DNA of 20,368 bases from a virus. The DNA is taken from positions 1 to 20,368 of the IMG/VR virus record IMGVR_UViG_3300041403_001028. The stretch is one strand, 5' to 3'. The first letter of the stretch is position 1. Each line of letters opens with the position of its first letter. The notes under the pieces were generated by a model. It did not search any database and was not told the origin of the DNA. It saw nothing but the letters and a program-made list of their open reading frames with translations. Shown in pieces: positions 6,037-14,700 of this stretch. The translations under genes and the position numbers were made by a program.

Positions 6037-7167
6037 ATGGATTTAAAATTTACAACCTGTGGTGACTATATGAAAGATTTTCAACACCGTATTGGTTTTG
6101 CTTGCAAGTACATGCATCCCGATCAGACACAAAAAAAGAAGCTGTTAGAAGAAGTACAACGACCGCTAAATACTCGTAGCACAACAGTACAGTGGCTTAA
6201 CAGACAGACACGTGATGTTGCTGAAGAACGCTTGTGGGACATTATGGTCCATAACATTGCGTCATACAAGAGGTTGATTGAATATGTGGGATCTCTTCCA
6301 CCTGAACTTCGGATGGTACGATTGGGTTCTGATGTACTTCCTGTTTATACCCAGCGTGATTGGTGCTATTATTGGAAGCGTCCTGACGTTGTTGCCTACG
6401 CAGAACGAGAGTTCGCAAAAGTCGGAGAAACGGCAAGAGCCCTCGATGTCCGACTATCGATGCACCCAGGCCAATTTACTGTACTTGCAAGCGACAACGA
6501 AGAAATAGTAGAACGGAGCATAGAAGAATTTGAATATCACACCGATGTCTTGCGCTGGATGGGATATGGTAAGACCTTCCAAGACTTTAAATGCAATGTC
6601 CACATCTCCGGCCGTAAGGGTCCAGCCGGTATCAAAGCAGCCCTCCCTAGACTCTCGCCAGAAGCGAGAAACACAATCACAATTGAAAACGACGAAAACA
6701 AATGGGGTATCGATAGTAGCTTAGAGCTAAGTAAAGATGTAGCACTTGTTCTAGATATACATCATCACTATGTGCATAGCGGAGGAGAATACATTGAACC
6801 TACTGATGATCGCTTTAGACGTATTGTCGATAGTTGGCGTGGCGTTCGTCCTGTTATTCATTATAGCATTAGTCGAGATGAGTACATTGGACACATACCG
6901 AAAAATATTCGGCCCGACTATGCGAGACTTATCGATGCAGGATACAAAAAAGCAAAACTGAGAGCACATAGTGATTGGTATCGTAATGATGCTTGCAATG
7001 AATGGGCATTGAGCTTTTTGCCTTACGCAGATATTATGTGTGAAAGCAAAATGAAGAACTTGGCAAGTATTGAACTATATAAATACTATATGGAGAGCAA
7101 ACACTATGAGTTACCTAAACAAGATGTACGGCAGAAACAAGCCGGACCAGACCCAATCATCATCTAA
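6037..7167 (+). CDS. uvsE: UV-damage endonuclease (UvdE/UvsE)
   Basis: UvdE cuts DNA 5' of UV photoproducts and other lesions, starting an alternative excision repair. The family signatures are present in order: RIGFACKY (18-25), LNTRSTTVQWLN (44-55), LSMHPGQF (140-147), NVHISGRKG (188-196), TIENDENKWG (215-224), LDIHHHYVHSG (239-249), HYSISR (275-280), RAHSDWY (309-315) and CESKMKNLA (335-343), the His/Glu/Asp ligands of the TIM-barrel metal centre. At 376 residues the gene appears intact, with a short C-terminal extension. The start could be ATG 6037, as given, or ATG 6070 (GGTGAC upstream), which the predicted transcription start at about 6038 favours. Its last 62 bases overlap the next gene and hold a late promoter. 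It is a common auxiliary repair gene in sunlit-water phages. Confidence 0.93.
   Translation: MDLKFTTCGDYMKDFQHRIGFACKYMHPDQTQKKKLLEEVQRPLNTRSTTVQWLNRQTRDVAEERLWDIMVHNIASYKRLIEYVGSLPPELRMVRLGSDVLPVYTQRDWCYYWKRPDVVAYAEREFAKVGETARALDVRLSMHPGQFTVLASDNEEIVERSIEEFEYHTDVLRWMGYGKTFQDFKCNVHISGRKGPAGIKAALPRLSPEARNTITIENDENKWGIDSSLELSKDVALVLDIHHHYVHSGGEYIEPTDDRFRRIVDSWRGVRPVIHYSISRDEYIGHIPKNIRPDYARLIDAGYKKAKLRAHSDWYRNDACNEWALSFLPYADIMCESKMKNLASIELYKYYMESKHYELPKQDVRQKQAGPDPIII
7078..7085 (+). promoter_or_regulatory. T4-type late promoter (exact TATAAATA) inside uvsE
   Basis: TATAAATA is a perfect match to the T4 late octamer and lies within the uvsE reading frame, 20 nt before the ATG at 7106. It would permit late expression of the downstream small genes independently of the early-type uvsE promoter. 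Confidence 0.75.
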
Positions 7168-7393
7168 TAAAAATCCAAATCGTGTAACAGGTGGCTTACG
7201 TGCGCAGGGCGTCGATCGTTTCACAATGATTAGTGAAGACGGTACGCAACAGGATGTTCCAAGTTTAGAATATGTACGCTCATTAGAAGAGCAGTCAAAA
7301 AAACAGCGAGCAGCTATCACTGTGTTAGAGCGTAAGCTGGCTCGCCAAGAAACTGCTATTCAACAACTCCAAGCTAATATTAGCCGTACATAG
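7106..7393 (+). CDS. Small phage protein with C-terminal coiled coil
   Basis: This 95-residue protein has a polar, disordered-looking N-terminus (Gln/Ser/Asn-rich to about residue 25), then RVTGGLRAQGVDRFTMI, a short beta-like segment and a helical C-terminus (about 55-90) with heptad spacing, EEQSKKQRAAITVLERKLAR, likely a coiled coil. The start at 7106 is preferred over the in-frame ATG at 7070 because GGAGAG lies eight bases upstream and the late promoter TATAAATA lies between the two. It overlaps the uvsE end by 62 bases in another frame. Late expression suggests a virion or assembly role, but no family is recognised. Confidence 0.75.
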   Translation: MSYLNKMYGRNKPDQTQSSSNKNPNRVTGGLRAQGVDRFTMISEDGTQQDVPSLEYVRSLEEQSKKQRAAITVLERKLARQETAIQQLQANISRT

Positions 7394-7394
7394 T

Positions 7395-7402
7395 ACTAAA
7401 TA
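7395..7402 (+). promoter_or_regulatory. Predicted late promoter (ACTAAATA)
   Basis: ACTAAATA, the CTAAATA variant of the late octamer, lies 21 nt before the ATG at 7424, with an AAGGAG ribosome site at 7411-7416. It probably drives the three small genes to 7988. Confidence 0.55.
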
Positions 7403-7423
7403 CTATATACAAGGAGAAAAATA

Positions 7424-7576
7424 ATGGCAGCCAGTAATTTTAGAGGTAGCCTGCAATTAACAAAAATCGTAGGGCTGAACAACAGGAAGAGGAATATGAT
7501 TCCTGTAAAAGTAGATAAAGTTAAAAATCTACGCAGATTGGCATCGCCACCAACACCAAAAGGATATAAAGTATGA
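7424..7576 (+). CDS. Very small, strongly basic protein (50 residues)
   Basis: The frame from ATG 7424 to TGA 7576 encodes 50 residues beginning MAASNFRGSLQLTKIVG. It has twelve Lys/Arg and a single Asp, and ends PPTPKGYKV. The strong AAGGAG ribosome site and late promoter directly upstream, plus the ATGA overlap with the next start, argue that it is real despite its size. The charge fits nucleic-acid or capsid interior binding, but this is inference only. Confidence 0.65.
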   Translation: MAASNFRGSLQLTKIVGLNNRKRNMIPVKVDKVKNLRRLASPPTPKGYKV

Positions 7577-7734
7577 AAAAATGGATTACAGCTAGACTGA
7601 ATGAAAGAACTACACTTGACGGTGCTGTTCTAGTGGGTGCCGGTGTTGCTTTTTTAATCTTTAAACCAATAGCAAGTCTAGTAGCATATGCAGCGATTGC
7701 ATATGGTGCATGGACTATTTGGAAAAAAGAGTGA
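7573..7734 (+). CDS. Small membrane protein (53 residues)
   Basis: The frame starts at ATG 7573, overlapping the preceding stop (ATGA), and ends at TGA 7734. The 53-residue product has a basic N-terminus (MKKWITARLNER) and two hydrophobic segments, about 17-30 (GAVLVGAGVAFLIF) and 33-50 (IASLVAYAAIAYGAWTIW), separated by Lys-Pro, so a membrane hairpin is likely. Possible roles such as a holin-like or membrane-modifying protein cannot be distinguished. Confidence 0.65.
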   Translation: MKKWITARLNERTTLDGAVLVGAGVAFLIFKPIASLVAYAAIAYGAWTIWKKE

Positions 7735-7988
7735 ATGGTATTGCACTAGTATTCTTTACTATGTGGATAAATGGTCCTGCTAACCCACAAGGACCGGAAA
7801 TAAGCGATAAGCTTTTTAAGTCAAAACAAGAATGTGCAGAATTTGTTAATACTATTGCACAAGACGATGTAGTTGATGACAACTACGAATTTACATTTGT
7901 TTCTATAGATGGATTAGTTTTCAATGGCGGGTGTTATAGCCCTGAAGAATTCGCAGAAAAATTTTATATTTTAGATCATCCAGTATAG
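7731..7988 (+). CDS. Small phage protein of unknown function with hydrophobic N-terminus
   Basis: I prefer the GTG at 7731, which overlaps the preceding stop by four bases (GTGA) and gives 85 residues; an in-frame ATG at 7710 would give 92 with a larger overlap. The N-terminal segment NGIALVFFTMWINGP is hydrophobic and could be a signal or anchor. The rest is soluble and acidic, with two cysteines (SKQECAEF and NGGCYSPEEF) that could form a disulphide if exported. It ends two bases before the convergent minus-strand gene. I do not recognise the family. Confidence 0.7.
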   Translation: MNGIALVFFTMWINGPANPQGPEISDKLFKSKQECAEFVNTIAQDDVVDDNYEFTFVSIDGLVFNGGCYSPEEFAEKFYILDHPV

Positions 7989-7990
7989 AA

Positions 7991-8278
7991 CTATAACTTG
8001 TTGATAGGAATATCACTACTAGCAGTTAAATTCCAAACTTTTCTGCGTTCTACACCTCTCTTTTGGGCAAAAACTTTTGCATCACAATTTTTACAAACAT
8101 GAAAATAATTATTATTTAGACGTTTAGGATCCATACTTCCTCTAGGTCTTTCAAAATCTTTATCACAATTATCACATCTAAATACACATATAGTAGACTC
8201 GCGTTTATAGGTGTGTTCCTTGCCGGTTTTACTAGTTCTAGTATGTCTGGTTTGCTTCTTATATTCTTTTAAAAACAT
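7991..8278 (-). CDS. Four-cysteine zinc-finger protein
   Basis: This is the only minus-strand gene in the window, 95 residues. It has a basic N-terminus (RHTRTSKTGKEHTYKRES), then Cys35-x2-Cys38 and Cys62-x2-Cys65 with a conserved-looking MDPKRLNNNYFH between them, the layout of a C4 zinc ribbon with an HNH-like flavour, followed by KRGVERRKVW. The finger and charge suggest nucleic-acid binding, e.g. a transcription modulator, but catalytic HNH residues are not evident. It converges on the gene ending at 7988 and diverges from the Fe-S carrier at 8340. I recall similar small zinc proteins in cyanophages with no assigned role. Confidence 0.75.
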   Translation of the reverse strand: MFLKEYKKQTRHTRTSKTGKEHTYKRESTICVFRCDNCDKDFERPRGSMDPKRLNNNYFHVCKNCDAKVFAQKRGVERRKVWNLTASSDIPINKL

Positions 8279-8296
8279 AATTATATTTACATTAAG

Positions 8297-8326
8297 ATTA
8301 TAAAATCATACGATAAATATAAACAA
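8297..8326 (-). promoter_or_regulatory. Possible sigma70-type promoter for the minus-strand zinc-finger gene
   Basis: On the minus strand TATAAT (complement of 8297-8302) is preceded after 18 bases by TTGTTT (complement of 8321-8326), a weak -35. It would start transcription about 12 bases before the gene's ATG. The late octamer of the divergent gene sits inside the spacer, so the two promoters physically overlap. Confidence 0.35.
8312..8319 (+). promoter_or_regulatory. Predicted late promoter (GATAAATA) for the Fe-S carrier and fibre operon
   Basis: GATAAATA lies 20 nt before the ATG at 8340 with AAGGAG at 8325-8330. No further late octamer is seen before 19746, so this site probably serves the Fe-S carrier and the two large fibre genes behind it, an RNA of about 11.4 kb. 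Confidence 0.65.
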
Positions 8327-8339
8327 GGAGACTGAAAAT

Positions 8340-8699
8340 ATGAGTATTTGTACCTTAACTGACGCAGCAAAAGCCCAAATCGATACAATCTGTAACGAAA
8401 ATGAAGTATATGCAGTAAGTCTAAACATCAAAGGAGGTGGTTGCGCAGGTTTTGAGTACGAATGGGGAACATTAGATTCTCCTGATCAGTTAGAAGACGG
8501 TGACGAAATATTAAAAACAGACACAAATTGTACATTTGTAATAGGTGTTCATAGTATAATGTTTCTAATCGGAACAGAAATAGATTATAAAAAAGACATA
8601 ATAGGATCACAGTTTGTAATAAACAATCCTAATGCACATTCATCATGCGGATGTGGTGTAAGTGTAAACTTTGATATGGATAGTATTCCACATTTTTAA
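8340..8699 (+). CDS. A-type iron-sulfur carrier (IscA/HesB/ErpA-like)
   Basis: This 119-residue protein fits the HesB/IscA family, which binds Fe-S clusters or iron and passes them to apoproteins. The three cluster cysteines are present: Cys35 in KGGGCAGFEY and Cys103-Gly-Cys105 in SSCGCGVSV near the C-terminus. The length is normal and the start follows AAGGAG. A late promoter drives it and the giant fibre gene begins 12 bases after its stop, so it is co-transcribed with virion genes, not with metabolic ones. Homologues occur in marine T4-like phages. It may help load clusters or iron onto virion components, or support host Fe-S maintenance late in infection; both are inference. Confidence 0.88.
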   Translation: MSICTLTDAAKAQIDTICNENEVYAVSLNIKGGGCAGFEYEWGTLDSPDQLEDGDEILKTDTNCTFVIGVHSIMFLIGTEIDYKKDIIGSQFVINNPNAHSSCGCGVSVNFDMDSIPHF

Positions 8700-8711
8700 A
8701 CGGAGCATTAA

Positions 8712-11700
8712 ATGGCAAGACAAGATATTGATATCGGCGTAGAAGGTAATGACAATACTGGCGACAGTATTAGAGAAAGCTTTCGTAAAGTAAATGAAAA
8801 TTTTTCAGAACTATATGCCGTTTTTGGGATCGGCGGACAAATATCTTTTACAGATTTAAGTGATGTGCCTGACACATATGAAGGAAATGAAAATAAAGTT
8901 CCTTTAGTGAGAGCAACAGCAACTGGAATGGATTTTGTTACCCTAGCAAGTGATAGTGCGCTAGATCCAGCTGATGTTGATACAATTGGTTTTGACTTTA
9001 GTGTTGACGGTAAACTAGTTGTACGCATTGTTACAACAAGAATACAAAACGATCCTACGCCAGTACTAGGTGGTCCATTAAATGCTGGTACACAAGTTAT
9101 TGGTAACACAGGTGATTTGACACAAGACAATGTTGATGTATTCAACAGTGTTCACGGAACAAATATCACAGTAGACGATCTAGTTATTACAAAAGGATAT
9201 GCAGATGTAAACTTCCAGCCAAGAGAAAAAGCTGGTGCTGGTTTACGCCTTGATCCGGAACCAGCGGATCGTTCACAGTATTCTAAAGTAATTGACAGCT
9301 TCAATTTAGGTAATGCAGTTATTCTAGGACATAACTACGGTGAAGAGTATAACAGTGCTCCGTTTACATTTACCGTAAGTGACGGTGGAACACCTCCTAC
9401 TAATATTGTTGCTGGCGAAACATACTATATCAGAATTGTCGATGCTGACACAGTAAGTTTACATGAAACACCGACAGGCGCTCTTGAAAATACTGATAGA
9501 ATAATTATGAGCGGCGGTAGTGGAACACTTACTATTACAGATAATGATTTCGATCCTACGCTTACAGGTAATTGGTTGTCAACAGTTGCTATACCAAGAG
9601 AAAGTGCAGTTCGTAGACAAGGCGATATACTTGAAGGTGCTATTTTTGCTCACGATCATCCAGGCGATTTGTCAGGAATAAACACAGGATTGCAAGAAGA
9701 CTTACAACTTGCTACAAAATATTATGTAGACAAACAAGGTATTCCGCCTTCACAAGTTAACTTATATGTATCTACCAGCGGCGATGATCGTCAAGTAAAT
9801 ACACCTGCAGGTAAAGAAGGACGTTCAGAGCCTTGGGCATATAGAACAATTAATGCTGCTGCAAGAAAAGCCGAAGAAATTATCGCTGCTGCACCCTATC
9901 AAGCAGGTCCATATCAACAAACTATGACGTTTGGCGATGGGCGTGGATTTTCTACAGTCACAACTGCTGGCACTACAGCACCAGTTAGCGGAAGAAATAA
10001 TGCAAGAACTTTGGTACTTGAAAACAAAGAGTTTATACAAAAAGAAGTTATTGGATTTGTAAACACAACATTCCCAGATTTTGAATACGATACCGAAATT
10101 TGTGAAAGAGATGTTGGATTTATTCTAGATGCAGTTAGTTTAGATATTCAGTTAGGTGATAACGCAAACTTCTTGTCAAGAACAGCAGGTATACGCTATT
10201 ACGAAAATCCAAGTGCAAGAAAAGCAATTGGAGAACAAAAAACAGAAACAGTTGCAGCAATTGAACATGCTAAAAAACTTGTTAATGATATTTTGAATCA
10301 AAGAGAAATAGCAGTAGATCCTACAGCACTAGTTGATGTACTATATCAAGATAGATATACACAGTATATTGAGCCATTACAACAACCGGATGCAAATGCA
10401 GATAATGCTGCTGATGCAAAATTTGATATAATTTTAGATATTATTGAAGTAGGTCCACTTGATGCTCCGCCCGTTGTTGATGGTAGTGTTCGTTATACAA
10501 TGAATGTAAACAACGGAAACTTTGGTTTTATAGACCAAGGTGATCCAACTAACCAGGATATTATTCCAGGTAAAGTTGTAGTAGGTAAAAACTCTGGTGC
10601 AAAAGGTAGAATTATTAGCTACAAATATGAATCAGATCCAACTACTGTTACACCTGCAAGCAATGACCAATTTGAGCTACAATTGCTAGAGCCGATTGAA
10701 TTCGAAACTGGAGAAGAACTAGAGTATGGTAACTTTGTTAAAGAAACACAGATTACTATTAGAATTGAGTCAGGTATATACGAAGAAGACCTTCCAATCA
10801 GAGTAGCAGAAAACGTTTCGGTCAAAGGTGATGAATTTAGACGTGTAATTGTTAGACCAAAGGACCGTGTATCACAATCAAGATATTCTGAAACATTCTT
10901 CTATAGAGATGCAGAATTTGATGGTCTTGTAATTGTAGCAAGTAGATTAAAAGCATTTACTCTTACAAATGCTTATCCAGATGCAACAAGAGCAGCAGCA
11001 GCCGGAACATACAACAACGTAGCAACTACATCTAGCAAATATGGCACAGGCGCTACTTTTGATATTACAATTGCTGCAAATGGTAGTGTAAGTGCAACAC
11101 TAAATCAACCAGGTACAGATTATCTTGTAAATGACGTTATTGAACTTGACGATTTGTTAATTGGTGCTTCAGGTGCAGATGATTTAAGATTTACAGTGGA
11201 TGAAATTACTGGTGGTAAAAAATATGTTGATCCTATTACAGGCGAAATTGCTGGCTACTTTGGGTTCCATTATCTACGAAATCCAGACAAGCCAAAGAAC
11301 GTAGGACCAGGATATCAAAACGCAGGTGGATACACAACTGCTGCTGCTATCCTACGTGATAACAAAGAATTTTTCCAAGAGCAGGTTGTTGAATATATCA
11401 ATACTGAATGGCCTGCTGTTGTTTATAGTCCAACAAAATGTGCAAGAGACGTAGGATTAATTATTGAAGCTCTAGCAGAAGACTTAGAAGTAGGTAGTAA
11501 TGAGTTTACTCTACAAGCTCAAGGCGAATACTATTATGGTGCGTTACCTGTAGATGGTTCACAAAGCGAAGCAACCGAAGATGGTATCAATCACATTTAC
11601 ACAATTATTGAAAGCATCTTTAATAACGCACAACCAACAACTTACGGCGTGAGCTTAGATTATCCTCAAGCAGACTTGTTTAATGGCACTGCTGAAAATG

Positions 11701-14700
11701 GCGCTCAAAGTATAGCACAAAACTTGGTAGGAACGATTACATTTGCATTTAATGCAGACTATAACCCGCCATTAAGAAACGATGAAATTGATGTGTTCTT
11801 AATGAATAACGCAACCATTCTACGTAATATTACAGGACAAGGACACGGTGGTTTCCAAATGGTGCTTGATCCAGAAGGTCAAGTTCTTACTAAATCTCCA
11901 TATTGTCAGACTGGTACAGGTTTCGCAGGAAGTTTAAATAAACAAGCATTCCGAGGAGGTCTGTTAGTTGACGCATTTACAGGTAATACTGCAATGCGTG
12001 TTACAGGACGTCGTGATGGCGATCCGTTTGTATTAGAAGTAGAAAGTTTAGGTAGCCAAGACGATCCACAAGGCTTATTTGTAAGACGTCCGGAAGTTCC
12101 TGCTCCGTTCTACATTGACGGAAGACGATTCCAAGTTAATGCTGTAACAGAATATGATCCAGACTTTGGTACTGCTGTTCTATTGCTAGACAAAAACTCA
12201 AATGATGGTGCTGGTTTTACAGGTACAACAAGTAATCTTCTATCTGGTATTGATTTAGATACTGTAGGTACATTTGATTTTGATGTTGAAAAGTGTGAAA
12301 GAGACAGTAACATTATTTTAACAGGAGCAAGATTTGATATTGCACTAGGCACAACATACAACCAGATTACCAACGGTCTTGCATATCAACGTGCAACAAG
12401 TGCATACTTACAAAGCGAACAGCAAACACAAACTGTTCAAAGTATCAACAAAGGTAAAACAGAAGTTCTTGCACTAGATGGTATTGTTGCAGACGGAACA
12501 GCTACTACAAGAGCAACAGATTACTTTGACGAAGTTATTGATATTATTGAAAACGGAGTAGTTAGTACAGATACAGCAGCAGATTTACCTGTTTCTTTCC
12601 CTGCCCCAGCAGTGCTTCCTACAGCAGATGCAGATGATGCAGCTACCAGATTAATAAACAACAGAGCATTCCTTGCAGCAGAAGTTGTAGCATTTGTAAA
12701 TGACAACACTCCACCTGCAGGATATGATCAAACAAAATGTGGTAGAGATGTAGAATATATCGTAGATGCATTTACTTACGATATACTATATGGCGGTAAC
12801 TATGGTACTTCAGTTGCAGCAAAATCTTATTTTGATGGTGCAGTTGAGCAACTACCACTCGCTCAAAGAGCTAGCACAATTGCAGCTTATCAGCATTTAG
12901 AAAGTGTAATTAATGACTTACTAGTTGGTACACCTGTTACACCTACTACTGGTAATGCATTATCACCTAATACATCAGGTGCAAATGCTACAGCAACAGA
13001 AACTGCTAGAATATCAACCTTCATTGACACTATTATTGATGTTATCGATATTGGCACAACAGCAACAATGCCGCCTCTAGAGTATCCAAACCTAGGAGAT
13101 TTAGGCGTCAGTGCAACACTAACAACTGCATCAGACGATATTGAAAATAATCAAGATCTAATTGTACACAGAATGATTCAAATTGTTGATTCACCTATTC
13201 CAATTACTATGCAAACTGCTGGTAACAGAAGTATGCTAGGTAACGACTTTACACAAATTAATGATTTGGGTTACGGCCTAGTTGTTGTGAATGGTGCGCT
13301 GTCAGAAATGGTTAGTATGTTTACATACTACTGTAGAGCAAGTTACTATTCTAAAAACGGTTCAGAAATTCGTTCACTAACAGGTTCGAGCTGTTACGGT
13401 GAATTTGGTCTAGTTGCAGAAGGTTCGGATCCAAACGAAATTCCAGATGGTATTTCACTAGGTGCTGACATGGCTCGTCCTGCTAAGGCATTTACCGCAG
13501 AAATAGTGTTAACTACAACAGGTGACTTGACACTAGCAGCAGGTAGAGATTTAGAACAGGCAGGTTCCGGTGCCACTGGTACAACTACAATGGCTATAGA
13601 CGGTAGAACCGTTTATATTGTAGGTGTAACAGGTATCTGGGATACAACTAATCAAATAACTGATGTAACAGGTGGCGGATCAATAGCACTAGGCGCGAAC
13701 AGTATACCTACTGAAGTTGATAGCACAGGTTATACTAACGACAAAGAACAGCTGAACGCATACATCTATGACATTGAAGAACCGCCAAGCAACAGAGGTG
13801 AGTTTGACATCTATCACCCAATCACTGATATTTTTGCACGTTACGAAATAGCAAACGTCGAGGTGACAGATCTTGTTGTAGGTACATACAAAGATTTTGC
13901 ACAATCAGGAGGTGCATATACAACAACTTATACTGCAATCAATCTAGGTCTAGGTACTGGCGCATCATTTAATATTGTAAAAACTGTTGAAGGTGGCTAC
14001 GATGTTCAATTAATACAAATTGGTACAGATTATGAAGTTGGTGACCAAATAACGTTCCTTGGCACTGATTTAGGTGGTGCTTCTCCTGCCAATGATGTGT
14101 CTATCACTGTTGATGCAATTGACAGTAATGGTGGTATTGCAGACTTTACACAAGGTGCTGCTACTATTGCAGTAAATGGTGACACTCCGGTAAAGGATGG
14201 ACAAGTTTATAAAGTTAACTTTAGCACAGGTGACGCACAGTTCAGCCAGGATGGTATTCTTGAAACTGATGGCATAGTACATGGCACATTCTGTCAGGTT
14301 AGAAACAACCAAACATTTATATTAACTGATATTGCTCGTCCGGATATCTTAACAATTCGTCCATCAACTGCGGTTATCTTTAGAGAAAATCCAGGTACAG
14401 TTTACAGAAGTATTTCATTCTTGACAGCAGATGCTACAGGTGAAACATTGCCTGAAGATAATTCACTTGCAGGTTTTGATAGCACATATGACTATGTGAG
14501 ACTTGTTACAGATTCTACAACTGCACAAGAAAACATAGGTAGTGTATATGGACTAGACGGCATTACAGCACTATCAGGTGGTACTACAATGGGTAACACC
14601 GCAGGTGATACTACAATTGCTGTTACACGTATTTTTGAAGAAAACGAAATTAGACGTTTGAATAACAATACTGCAACACCTGAAAACTTTAGACCTAGTG

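Noticed and set aside
6166-6172. CTAAATA within uvsE, resembling a late promoter
   Set aside because: It lies mid-gene with no start codon at 20-23 nt; probably chance in AT-rich DNA.
6242-6969. Several 60-76 codon frames on both strands inside uvsE
   Set aside because: They lie within a gene with strong family motifs and have no ribosome sites of note; shadows of its codon pattern.
7981-8000. Convergent gene ends examined for a bidirectional terminator
   Set aside because: Only two bases separate the stops and no GC-rich stem with a T run is visible.
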